Source of the DNA: Aphanomyces cochlioides
Lineage: Eukaryota; Oomycota; Saprolegniomycetes; Saprolegniales; Verrucalvaceae
Assembly (NCBI GenBank): GCA_019828595.1
Contig: JAHQRK010000023.1
Location: 558,001-622,000 of the forward strand
Direction of reading: 5' to 3'
DNA length: 64,000 bases
Made by a program: the position numbers and the translations under genes. The notes beneath the pieces are model-generated. The model saw only the letters and a program-made list of their open reading frames with translations. It ran no database searches and was not told the origin of the DNA. Positions 1 to 11,000 of this stretch are shown piece after piece. Each line of letters opens with the position of its first letter. The stretch's first letter is position 1.

Positions 1-3000
1 GAAGAGCGTTCCGGCATACCGCCTGTTCATCAGAACCTAGCCTCTGACACATTACTGTGTCAACTGGGACAGCATACTACGATGCTGCATGTCGAGATGC
101 CCGTAAAGGGCTTCTCCCGAAAGCTCCGAGTCTTAATCGACTGTGGAGCGTCGAAGAATTTTGCCCGTCGACAGACGCTCGAAGAGAATGCGAGCCTCTA
201 TGCCGAGGTCGACAGCGGCACGCCTCTGACTGAGACTGTGCGCGTCAAGTTGGGTGATGGGTCGGTAGTGACCGCACCCAAGAGATCAGTGCGCCTGTTA
301 ACACAGGTTGGCACGTTCAGTAGTCTGGAAGACTACTTCGTTATAGACCTTGATGAGCGCTGGGACCTCATCCTAGGCATGGGCTGGTTGGAGAAACACC
401 AGCCCTGCATAAACTGGCGGGCCAAGACCATCCATGAGGTCGGCCCCGACTTTCTCAAAAGCCATATGGGCATGGAGAGTAATGAGCCCATCCCCTCGCC
501 AGCTGGCGATGAGCAGTTAGCTACGCTGCGTCAGCTCCCGGCTACGGGAAAGTCGACACGCCAGGGCGGTCCAATGTCTTCCAAGGAAGATATCGGCCGT
601 CAGGCCTTCAACAACACTTGGGCAAACACCCGACGGACTGGGTTGCCTGTGTACAAGAGTAATGCCCAACGGACCGGGCTTAAAGTCTCCTTCGCGAGTG
701 CACCGACGGACCGCGTGCACGGAGACGTGATTGTTGAAGAGGATGCGTTGGAGCGCAGTCCTATGCCGACGCTGCCCGTGTCTGGGCGCGTCTTTGTTGA
801 ATATGTCATTTTGTCGCATTGCGACTTGACTGAGCTGCCGAAGACAGCTGAAGAAATATGCAAGCTCGAAGAGATGAGCTTTGCCGAGTTTAGAAGTGCT
901 CTGCGCTCCCAGCGCATCACCAGTATCGCAGTGATACAGATTGTTGATGAGATTGACCTCTACACGACGTCCGCGGAGGATCCGGACGCAGCTGGCGAGA
1001 CACCGCCAGCACACTCTCGCGTTTGGGATAGGCTCCGAACGAGCCCGTTTTACCCCCTCGTGAAGGAATACGAGGATATCTTCCCGGAGGAAGTTCCCGC
1101 GAGACTGCCCAAGGACAAGGGCGTGCGTCATGAGATTGACCTGACGCCAGAGACAAAGTGGTGTGTCACTCGACAGTGGCCACTACCACGTGAGCAAGTC
1201 GAGTTCATCGACTCATTCTTCGCCGCACGCAAGAAGGCGGGGCACGTACGGGAGAGTACGTCGCCACACTCGAGTCCGACCTTCTGCGTCAAGAAGCCTA
1301 GCGGCTCTTGGCGAATCGTTCATGCTTATAACAAGCTGAACGCAGCCACCATCCCGGCGCAAACGCCGATTCCCAGGAAAGATGTCATCATTGACAGCAT
1401 GGGTGGCTCGGCGATCTTTTCAACGATCGATCTGCGCGATGGATTCTATCAAGTCCTCATGCGCGCATGTGACATTCCCAAGACAGCTGTCTCGACGCCA
1501 TCGGGCATGCTGTGGGAGTGGTTGGTGATGCCACAAGGGCTCGCTAATTCCCCAGCGACCTTCAACCGAATGGTCACGCAAAAGTTGCGCCCGCTGCGCG
1601 ACTTTGCGCCGTCGTACTTCGACGACAAATACGTGCACAGCCGTGCAGACAAGAATCGCACCGACGTGCAAGTCCATTTTGGACACCTGCGGCAGGTCTT
1701 TCAGACGCTGCGAGACGCAGGATTGTATGCCAACTTACAGAAGTGTATGTTCGGCGTTGAAGAAATACCCGTACTCGGGGAGTACGTTGGTATCAATGGA
1801 TGTCGACCAGACCCGGCCAAAGTCACCACGATCACAACTTGGCCTGTCCCGGCCACTGTGACAGAGCTCCGCAGCTGGCTTGGTCTTGCGACCTACCTAC
1901 ACAAGTTTTCAAAGAACTTTGCCGACATCGCAACGCCGCTGACGCGGCTACTAATGAAGGATGTCCAGTGGGACTGGACACAAGAATGTCAAGAGGCTTT
2001 TGACGGCATCAAGGCCAGCCTCACGCAAGCGCCGATCCTGGTGTTGCCTGACTTCAATCGACCATTCTCGGTCGTCTGTGATGCATCTGTGCGAGCAATA
2101 GGTTGCTGCCTCATGCAAAAGGATGACGAGGGTCGTGACCGACCCGTCTCCTATCAGTCACGGCAGCTGCGCGCTGCTGAGCGCAACTATCCGGTCCATG
2201 ACCTCGAATTACTGGCGATGAAATACGCCTTGGTCAAATTCCGCATCTACCTTCTCGGCTCGAAGCCGTTTACGGTATACACGGATCACGCGTGTTTGCG
2301 GACTGCTGTGAACTAGCCGCATATCTCTGACCGGATGGCCAGGTGGCTCGCGTTTTTCGCGGAATACAACATGACTGTTGAGTACAAACCAGGTCGTACC
2401 AACGTCATTGCAGACGCGCTGTCGCGCCGTCCAGCGGAGGAGGAACCTCCCTGCCTGTCTGCCATATCCGAAGTCCGTTCGGACTTGTTTGATCGCATTC
2501 GAGGATCGTATAGCCTCGATCCCGCACTTCGCCGGACGATTGATGCCATTACCGCTGGCAAATCACTCTCCACCAAGGTAGTCCAGATCGGACGTTTCAC
2601 TTTCCACGACGATTTGTTGTGGTATTCAGTCACTCCGGGGGACGCCCCACGAGTGGCTGTGCCGTGCGACCCGACCCTCCGTGCGGAGATCATCCGCGAA
2701 TTTCACGATACCCCGAGCGGCGGCCATTTTAGCCGCGAGAAGACATATCTGTCCGTCGCCCGTTCATTTTGGTGGCCTCGCCTGTAAAAGGCGGTGGCAC
2801 GTTTTGTCGCATCGTGTGACGTATGTCAGGCCGTCAAGGCCGCCCCACACTCACAGGCTCCGCTACAGAGCCTCGACGTCCCACTGGAACTGTGGGAGTC
2901 CGTCAGCATGGACTTCATTTTTGGCTTGCCCAGTGACAAGTCGGGCAATACGGGTATCTTCACCCTTGTCGATCGCGCATCCAAGTACCTGATCGCGCTG

Positions 3001-3760
3001 CCTGTTAAGGCATCCGTTACGGCGGAGCAGTCAGCTCGCCTTTTCTTTGACAACGTCTATTGTCATTTTGGACTCCCGTCCAGTATCGTCTCGGATCGAG
3101 ACCCTCGGTTTACGTCCCATTTTTGGCGAGCGCTGTTCGCGCTCTGCGGGACGACGTTAAAAATGTCCAGCACGGACCATCCTGAGTCTGATGGTCAGAC
3201 CGAACGCGCGAATCGCGTTCTCGAAGACATCCTTCGAAGCTATGCCTTGTCTAGGCCGAAAACATGGAGTTCCATGTTGCCAACAGCGTGTTTTGCTTAC
3301 AACACGTCTGTTCATGCGTCAACGGGCTTTACGCCCTTCTACGCGGTGCATTTGAAGCACCCGCGGCTTCCCACGGACGTGGACCGTCCTGTTTTAAGTG
3401 TGGGAGGAATCTCCGATGACGTTCCGCGGCGGACAGCCGCTTTTGTCGAACATTTTGCGTCGTCACGCAAATCATTGCTACTGCGCCTACGCGAGAATAT
3501 CGCCAGTGCTCAAGCGAAACAGGCCCGTCAGGCCAACAAACACAACCGAGGAAATACAAATGTGTATTCGGTTAGCGACCTAGTCTACGTGCATCGGTCG
3601 GTCGTGAAAGGACCTAGCGGCCCTTCGAAGCTTCGCTGCCCTTGGTTGGGGCCATTCCCTATAGTCCAGTGGACTACGAGCTCGAACTGCCCGATGACTG
3701 GGACATCCATCCCGTCATCTACACGGGCAAGCTCAAGAGACACATACCTCAGGACGCAGT
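1..3760 (+). pseudogene. gypsy polyprotein (PR-RT-RNaseH-IN), broken
   Basis: Retropepsin-like protease comes first, with a DCGAS active site (about 139-153; Cys in place of the usual Ser/Thr after Asp) and ILGMGWL flap-region sequence. Reverse transcriptase follows, with the catalytic motif as YFDD at 1615-1626. RNase H starts near 2070 and is cut by an in-frame TAG at 2314-2316. The same frame resumes directly with matching family sequence and runs through the H-H-C-C zinc finger of integrase, inside which a TAA lies at 2785-2787. The integrase core keeps MDF, SDRD and the Glu of QTERAN (D,D,E). Near 3655-3668 the frame shifts by one base before the C-terminal, chromodomain-like tail. The frame is open at base 1, so the N-terminus and gag are outside. 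Each protein would be truncated; this copy is non-autonomous. Confidence 0.93.
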
Positions 3761-5124
3761 TACCCGTTCTTCAGTTCCTCAAACGGAACGTAGTCCTGTC
3801 GGATCTTCGAGTAGAGCGCTTGAAGATGCGCGTCCACACGATCTCTCTCCTTCGCGAGACACTCAACAAGTAGCTCGAGCTCCGAGCTCTTCTTGTAAAA
3901 ACATTCGCGGTGAATATCCATCGCGCGGGCCCAGTTCTTCAAGCCCTCGGCGGTCGCCGCGTGTTGCTCGCAGAGCTTCGACATCTTCTCGAAGCGCGAT
4001 TGCAAGTCGCGACGCTTCTCGCGCTCAGTCTGGAGCTCGTCTTGAAGGTCCTGAAGCCGACCTTCAAACTCCTGTTCGGAGTGACCAAGTTGGCGGGTCA
4101 TCTCGGCAACTTCATCATGCAGCTGGTACAGATCTTCGTCCAGCGCATATCGCGGGCGGTCCCGACTTGGACTACGCCCCGCCTCTCGGCGCGAACGTTT
4201 CGCCTCAGGCTCGGTCGAGCGAGAGCGAGAACGAGGGGCGCGATGACGGCGCGCGGAGTGTCGCGCAGCGCTGGGGCCAGCACGGCCGCGAGTATCGCCT
4301 CCTGGCGCAAAATTCGGAGGCGGCTCCTACGAACACATGGGTGAGAGAAGCGGACCTTGGTCCTGACTCACATAGACTACTCTCAGCTTTTGGTACGCGA
4401 CAGCGATCGCTCCGACGGTCTCGGCAGCGAGGCGTACCTTCAAGCCATGGCGCTTACGCGCAAAATTGACAACACGCTCTTGGAACTTAGCGTAGCTGTG
4501 GGGCCACGTCGTGGTGTCGAGCGAGATACGCGCCAGCATTCGGTTGGCCCAGATGGCCACGTACTCAAATTTAGTTTCGTCCCGCAAGGGAGAAACTGGA
4601 ACAAACGCGCGCATACCACCAAAGCGGTGCTGGTCTTGTCGGATCGAAGGCCATTCGGCCATATCGACGATGACGGGGTTGCAGGTTTCCCACAAAGTTA
4701 CTGCAAAGGCAACCCCCGCCGCAAAATCACTTTTAGAATCGCCGCGCAGGCGAGAAGGCAATTGCGCCAACAAATCTCGAAACTTGCCCGGATCGGGCGT
4801 GCCACTGCGAGAGGCTGTAAAGCCTGACATTTGATCAAACGTCAGATCGCATCCTGTGTCGGATGCCTGACACCGCGCGTGGACACAACCGCCAAGTCGA
4901 GTTTGACCCTCCCGGATCCAAAGGTTCTCAAGGTATTTGGCGCGCCCCTGCGCCGGCGCTGCGCTTTGCTCGCGACTGCCCAGATCGGGCGAGGGCGGCG
5001 TGTACTCGTAATCGACCTCTTCGTCGGCGTACATTGGCTCAGCGAGAGCCAATGTGATAGTTGGAACACACCAGTCCCAGTTCAGAGGGGACTGTGAAGG
5101 GATTACCCCTAGCGAGGGAGGCAT
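3760..5124 (-). pseudogene. antisense ORF between pol and 3' LTR
   Basis: On the strand opposite to pol, one frame of 455 codons runs from an ATG at 5124 to a TAA at 3760, interrupted only by a TAG at 4327-4329. The N-terminal two thirds is globular and Trp/Arg-containing. It is followed by an Arg/Ser-rich basic stretch (about 4290-4190) and then a charged coiled-coil-like C-terminus (about 4110-3760). The frame ends exactly where the sense polyprotein tail ends. I do not recognise the family. It could be a gag-like or extra retroelement protein; antisense ORFs between pol and the 3' LTR are known in some plant gypsy lineages. The frame, length and composition argue against chance, but expression and function are unknown. 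Confidence 0.6.
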
Positions 5125-5158
5125 CTCTGCAAAGGTTATGGGTTTTCGCCCTAAGTGT

Positions 5159-5165
5159 GGGAGGA
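5159..5165 (+). other. polypurine tract of the LTR element
   Basis: GGGAGGA lies directly against the TGTAAC start of the LTR, where plus-strand primers form in LTR elements. It fixes the element orientation as + and the downstream repeat as the 3' LTR. Confidence 0.6.
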
Positions 5166-5428
5166 TGTAACAGTGCCATGTCTGGCAGGTACATAAGATG
5201 AGGGCGCGGTCTGTGCATTGACCTGGCGCCCTGCAGTAGCGGTTCCCCGCGCTCTGCTGTGTGAACGACTGGCCTTGGGAGGCCACAGAAGTTGAAGCTC
5301 CTAGTGAGGCTGTGCGATAGCCAACGAGAAACAAGACAGGAATGAGACTTAGGTTGCTTTACCTTTAATTCACTCTTACACTTCAGTCGCAGTTCACACG
5401 CGCCTGACATCCTCTGCGCCCGGTTACA
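5166..5428 (+). repeat. 3' LTR (263 bp)
   Basis: It begins TGTAAC and ends GTTACA, a perfect 6-bp inverted terminal pair of the TG...CA type expected for LTRs. It sits directly after a purine tract and after the end of the element's internal region. No second copy is inside the window, so the boundaries rest on the terminal pair and position only. A TATA-like ACATAAG near 5191 is a possible promoter element. Confidence 0.72.
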
Positions 5429-5814
5429 CCAATTGATCTTCAAGCTTCATGAAGCTCACAAAACCCTGAATCAGTTTTACGGCGCATTCAAGAGCAACCA
5501 CCGCCATGCCATACCTGGGGAAAGCCAATGGGATAAGGTCAAAGTTCCCAGCAATCAAACTTCTTGGCCAATTCACGCTATTGCACTGCCAGAACGATAT
5601 TGGGAATCGTGTGGTGCAGAACAGATCCGATTCCCCAGTCGGTTGAATGAAGCCAGTGATCGCTCGTTAGTCAAGCATTACCTTGTGGAGCTCCCATCTA
5701 AATCCCCCCAGCTAAGGATGAAATATGCAACTATTCGAAACCGCGGTGATGAAAAGAAAGACGGTCCTCTTCAAAAATGCAATAAAATGTACGGCATCAC
5801 GTCACCAAGATGGC
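5429..5814. other. intergenic, nothing recognised
   Basis: A 386-bp gap separates the 3' LTR from the 3' end of the MOSC gene. One + strand frame stays open through it, but it has no family resemblance and overlaps the MOSC gene end in antisense. I treat it as non-coding, including the probable 3' UTR of the MOSC gene. Confidence 0.4.
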
Positions 5815-6758
5815 TTAGAAGACTGTGAGCACTTTGACAGGATCGCCAACCGATACTGAGCCCATCGTATCACAGACAACGTACGTGCCAAAGAATTTCT
5901 AAACCCCGAAGATGACAATCAGAGGAAACGACTGTTCTTACTTGGTGGACACTCTTCCCAAGGAAGCCCAAACGTTGTCCATTGCTACGCATTAGTGTTG
6001 GTAAGAAAACGCCCTCCAACATGAGAGCAATACCGCTGGGCTTTGAGTACTTCTTGGATGTTGCTCAACGTTTCGTCATCTTTGATCCCTGTGGCAGGAT
6101 CAATGGAGGGCTTGATGCATCGATGGCAAGGTTTGACATTGCGAAAGCGAAGACCTCCAATTTCGAAATCACGCCACGTATCATCAGCCCACGCTGGACA
6201 ACCAGAGACGAGAATGCTTTTCATATCAGTCGAAGAAAGCAGGAGCCAGAGCAACGTACTTGGGACGGAAGCGTTCAATCGTTATGGGACGCTTCAATTC
6301 AGTTTGGATAGACTCTAGCGAGGCGGCTGCGGACAGAAGGATGGGCAATTCATTCGCAAAGGCTACAACAAACGTGATGTAAGTGCTCTTGGTGCCTCTA
6401 CTCGCCTGTTTCGTGCCCAGGAGCAACGTTTGGATCGCATTCACGGTGATACGAGTCCTTAAAGCGCACTAGACGGAAGGCTGGTTCGTCCAAAAACGCG
6501 GCAATCCATGTAGCTGCAGCGTCGCCTTGGTCAATGGCTTGAACATGGTCCTTGAAACAGCGGACAGTTCGTTCAACGCCACCGCTCTTCACCACAGGCA
6601 CAACGAGCGGCGTCATTACCCCCGCAGGATTTGATCGGATATACCAAAAGGTCATGAACACGGGGAGTTGTAATATCCGACGCTGGAATCTCGGCCACGA
6701 CACCTTGGATATCCACAGAATACGCATCACGCTTAGCATCGTAGCTTTGTACCTGCAA
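5815..6758 (-). pseudogene. MOSC-domain (mARC/YcbX-like) gene, N-terminally damaged
   Basis: MOSC proteins bind a molybdenum-cofactor sulfur group. Exons read on the minus strand: 6758-~6622, ~6621-6406, 6362-6260, 6216-6034, 5984-5942 and 5898-5815 (TAA). The last five give a continuous MOSC C-terminal domain: DQGDAAATW, RECDPN, FRPNILVSGC (joined across a 43-nt intron), the KPCHRC motif with family cysteines, DPATG, and a C-terminal VGDPVKV. The 6406/6362 junction works only with a GC donor. Upstream, YPIKSCGG of the N-terminal barrel is followed by a one-base frame break at a GGGGG run (about 6616-6620), and roughly 50 expected barrel residues are missing. The segment before it resembles a Tudor-like strand pattern (DAYSVDIQG). 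Either this is a pseudogene, or the frame break is a sequence error in a shortened gene. Confidence 0.62.
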
Positions 6759-8000
6759 CTAAAATTAACATGGAATTCCTCTCGATTGGACATACTATTC
6801 CATTTCCATGGGGAGTCATGATGGGACAAGATACAGGAAATCCACGGGACTCGGCATCCAAACGAGCTGATCTACTTGAGAGAAAATTCAAACTCTTGGC
6901 GACGGCAAAAGATAAGGTCAAAGAGAGGAATAAAAATGCCGCGACGGAATTTTCCGTTGGAATAATATTCACCAGCTGCATCAACCGTGAGGTGAGGAAC
7001 AGGCATGAGATTTATGTACCAAGTGGTCCAGACGTTGGTGAATCCACTCCACCGAAGCCGACGGAGTCCATTGCTGAAAGAAGTCTTGGAGGACCTCAAC
7101 CATGATAAACGGTATTGAAATACTAGAAGTGAGTTGGCTGTAGTCATTATGCTTTTGCGGGACCGACTCTTTTGACGGATCAGGTCTTTGCATACTGAAC
7201 CATTCCGTCAACTTAGTTCACATCAAAATAGCTTCTCAAGTGTTCCTTGAACAATCCACGTCCCAAATTTGGTCGCAATTACGATGTCTTGCGATGTTGT
7301 ATGAGTAGAACACGAACCTGCTAAAGCATTGTTCGTCATCTCGAACTGACAGCTCGCTGGTCGAGTATATAGTACGATATCTGGACATGAAGAGTTTTCT
7401 GCTGCCGAACTCTCAATCGATGACGTCTTGGCCCTCTTTCCTAGTGTTCCTAGTGGCAACATCATCGTACCAACTCTAATTGGGCAAGCCTTGACACGTC
7501 TCGCCTGCAATTCTCTCGGCGAAGCTGAGCTTCGCCCAAATCATGCCTACCTGCTTTTTAACCCACCATGGATCCGCTTTGAAGTTGCCTGTCATTGAGT
7601 AAGGGCCAAACTGCATGCTTGAAGTGCATCAATAGAAGACAAAGACCACAATCTAGCTCCAAAATGATGAGAAACTGCAAAGACCGCTGCCCATTTGTCT
7701 CTTTCATATATGATGCTCGACAATTAATGCAGCGAGGGCAATTTTTCTGCGAATTGACCATTGAAATGCCCATGTAAACCTTTTGGGCAATGTACTTTGG
7801 TCGCAACTGTTCGCTTTGAGGTACAAAACTAATCTGGCGATGCATCCAGCAACTATAATCAGTCCAAGGTTGGCGATTCATTTGTTCAATGTGCATTTGG
7901 ACGAATTCAAACGGTTATATCAGTTACACCAATCAGTTTCCTAACAGTCACAAGCCACAATCGCACCGTCGAAAGGCTTGAACCACAGCATACCGTGGTG
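6759..8000. other. unassigned region with possible minus-strand exons
   Basis: No complete gene could be built here. On the minus strand a phrase FGPYSMTGNFKADPWW followed by a plausible GT-AG intron (about 7556-7511) and an open stretch to about 7228 looks like coding sequence, and a Cys-pair segment (CPRCINC) lies near 7740-7720. I could not join these in one frame or link them to the MOSC exons. They may be extra 5' exons of that gene or decayed coding sequence. The last part, about 7930-8000, is the 5' flank of the first channel gene. Confidence 0.3.
7935..7949 (+). promoter_or_regulatory. upstream motif shared by the two + strand channel genes
   Basis: AGTTTCCTAACAGTC lies 51 bp before the first channel ATG. 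A one-mismatch copy lies 62 bp before the second channel ATG (14181-14195). It may be a transcription start or 5' UTR element, or simply residue of tandem duplication. It is absent before the two minus-strand paralogs. Confidence 0.3.
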
Positions 8001-11000
8001 ATGGGTGATGCAAAGGCGCATCACCAGGAATCCTTCCAGAGTCGGTATATCAGTGGTCACTTTAGAAAGGTACAATCACGAGTCGAAACCTTGTTGTATT
8101 ACACTCTTGATAGTTTCAACGGATATCACTGGGTTGCTTGACAGCTAAACATCCCGTCAGAAAAGTGTGCATCCAAATCGTGACTTGGAAATGGTTTGAT
8201 CGCTTCATCGTGGCTTGTGTCATCTTTAATACGATCATTCTTGGCTTGACGGACTACACCAACGCGTGGGCCGAGGGCCCAAATGCTACAATCTGGATCA
8301 ATAGCTTTATCGACAAGTGCAATTCCGTGAGCTTTTACATCTTCTTGATCGAGGCGCTTGTGAAGATTGTGGCCATGGGCTTTTGCTTTGGTCAGGGAGC
8401 ATACTTGAGCGATGGTTGGAATCGACTCGACTTTCTGATTGTCATCTCGGGGTATGTTACCCAAGGCTGTTGTGAAATTGACGTTCTCCTTGATAGGTTG
8501 CTTTCTATCATGAACATCAAAGGAATCAAAGTGAGTTTTATTCGAGTGCTGCGAGTCATGCGACCATTGCGTACTTTGCATTCAGTTCCAGGTCTGAACA
8601 ACGTAACGACCTGTACCTAACGCTGTGCCTAGGCCTCAAGATCCTTACCAACTCACTCCTTGCAAGTTTACCAGCGCTAGTCAATGTTTTTGTGTTGCTC
8701 ATGTTTTGCATGCTCATTTTTGGTATCTTGGGAATGGAAATCTACCGTGGAGCACATCACTTCCGCTGCCGACTCACGCCATACCCCGTGGTTCTACCTC
8801 CCAATGGCACTTTGAATTATCCACCTGATCAGGCTTATATTGACCTGGTTCAAGCAACACCTGAGCAGTTTATGTGCCTCCTTCCAGACGGAACACAAAT
8901 CGACCAAAGCATCGATGTTTGGGATACACCACAAGATTGCTTTTGGCCTATTGATGCGTCTGAGACGATTCCTCTTGTTTGCAACGAGCAAGCCGGTGTT
9001 GGCCGTCAGTGCGAGGCTCCTGGAACGGTGTGCGGCTCAAACTTTGACGAGGTTGGCAATCCTCGATTCAACTATATGCAACAACCACCATGGAATGGCA
9101 ATGCTAATGACGACGCCCTCTTTAATTCGAATTTGAACTATGGTTTGCCTAGTTTCGATAACATGGGTCGGACCTGGCTAATCTTGCTCCAAACAATCAC
9201 AGCATCGGGATGGATGGTGCTCACTCAGACGGTACTTTCACTGATGAAATACTCCTCTGACTTTCGTACAGACACAAGGAACGGCGAGTCCTGTCGTGGC
9301 AGCCATCTATTTTACGGCGCTGATGTACATCGGCATGTGCTTTCTCCTCCAGCTTAATATGGCCGTTCTCTTCACAGAATTTGAAAAGGCTAAAGACGAG
9401 CAAAACAAAAAACTTCGAGAAGAACTGTGTGTGTGCTAACCTCACTGTACTGGATAAATGCTTTGATGTAGGGAGCGACAAGCATTAATTTTGAACTCCA
9501 TGGCTAAAAGCGGTAGACTTTCTGTGTCGGCTACGAAGCGTTACCTGAACAAGCTGATGTCAACCAAAACGACTCGCCGTGGAGACATTGTAATCCAGTC
9601 GGCATTTGGACGAAGGCTCCTTACATTTCGTAATCACATTCAAAAATTGGTGGTTTCGCCCATGTTTATTGATTTGGGTCTCGTCGTCACGTTGGCAAAT
9701 ATCCTCGTCTTGGCGATGGACTATTATGGTATTGATCGACAGACAAAAAACAACTTTGAAACTTCAAACTTTGTTTTCATGATCTACTTTGGACTGGAGT
9801 CAGTACTGAAAATTATCGGCATGGGCTTTCGCTCTTTCTGGAAGTAAGATATTTGACTGAATGACATTTCATATTGGAGTAGGGACAACTTCAATCGATT
9901 TGACTTGCTCACGGTAGTTATGGGTACGATTGAAGCGGGAATTAATCCCCCAGCAATTTTTGACGACAACCCGGGAGGTGGAGGTTTCTTCACAGCATTT
10001 CGCGCCGCTAGGGCATTTAAATTAGCGCGCATGTGGAAATCTCTCAATCAACTCTTGACAGCGATATTCAACTCGATGGGGGAAATCTTGAATTTTCTTT
10101 TATTTCTTCTTCTTTTCATGCTCATCTTTAGCCTGATCGGCATGGAGGTATGTGCATATTTTGTTTGACCCAAGTTAAATCATCCGTTGTTAGCTATTTG
10201 CAACAAAGTATCAGTTCGACCCCAACAATTTTTACATGCCATTCAACAATTCCAATCCCCAAACACGACTCCATCGATCGAACTTTGATTCAATTGTTTG
10301 GGCAGCATTTACAGTGTTTCAACTGTTGACCTACGATAATTTTCCTGCAGTCATGTACGATGGGTGGATATCTGTGGGGGTCTGGTCTCCCATTTATTGC
10401 TCACTTGTACTTGTTTTGGGAGTCTTTGTCGTGATGAACATGTTTTCTGCCATTTTGGTGCAGGCTGTGATGGAAGGCAACGACGATGAGAATGAAGAAG
10501 ATAAGGATGAAGTCGATGTTGAAGAAGGATCACCTCGAGATTCAACATCTAAGAAAGGCATTATTAAAATAGTTCAGTCTAGAAGCGTCAGAATAGCACG
10601 ACGTGCCATGAGGCTTCTTTCGAGGATCCACGCTGGAGTATCGTCGGATCTAGCCTCTCCACATCCAATAAATATGGGCAACAGTCTCCTAATTTTTTCA
10701 CGAAACAGCCCAATTCGCCGCGTTTGTACATATTTACTCGATCGTCGTGAATTCAATTGGTTTATCAGTTTGACTATCCTTATTTCGTGCATTGACACTG
10801 CCCTTGACTCTCCGCTTTTGGATCCATCGTCAACACTTGGAATTTACTTGGACCGGTCCAATCTCATTTTCGCAATTATATTCACTAGCGAAATGGCGAT
10901 TAACATTATCGCCCGAGGGTTGATATTTGGGCCTGACGCCTACATCAAAGACGCATGGCGTCTCCTCGATGGTTTTATCGTATTTGTTTCGATCTTACCT

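Larger units (their letters stand above)
1..5428 (+). mobile_element. Ty3/gypsy LTR retrotransposon, 3' portion, decayed
   Basis: Seen: a gag-pol type reading frame is open at the window edge and runs protease, reverse transcriptase, RNase H, integrase (the Ty3/gypsy order). It is followed by a 1.4-kb segment with an antisense ORF, then a purine run (5159-5165) abutting a 263-bp terminal sequence with TGTAAC...GTTACA ends. The 5' LTR and gag lie outside the window, so LTR identity (age) and target-site duplication cannot be judged. The sense frame has two in-frame stops and one frameshift, so this copy cannot make an intact polyprotein. GC content looks clearly higher than in the neighbouring host genes, which fits a separate evolutionary origin. 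Confidence 0.92.

Noticed and set aside
517..1131. Long minus-strand frame opposite the gypsy protease/RT
   Set aside because: It mirrors the well-supported polyprotein codons and has no family resemblance; treated as a shadow.
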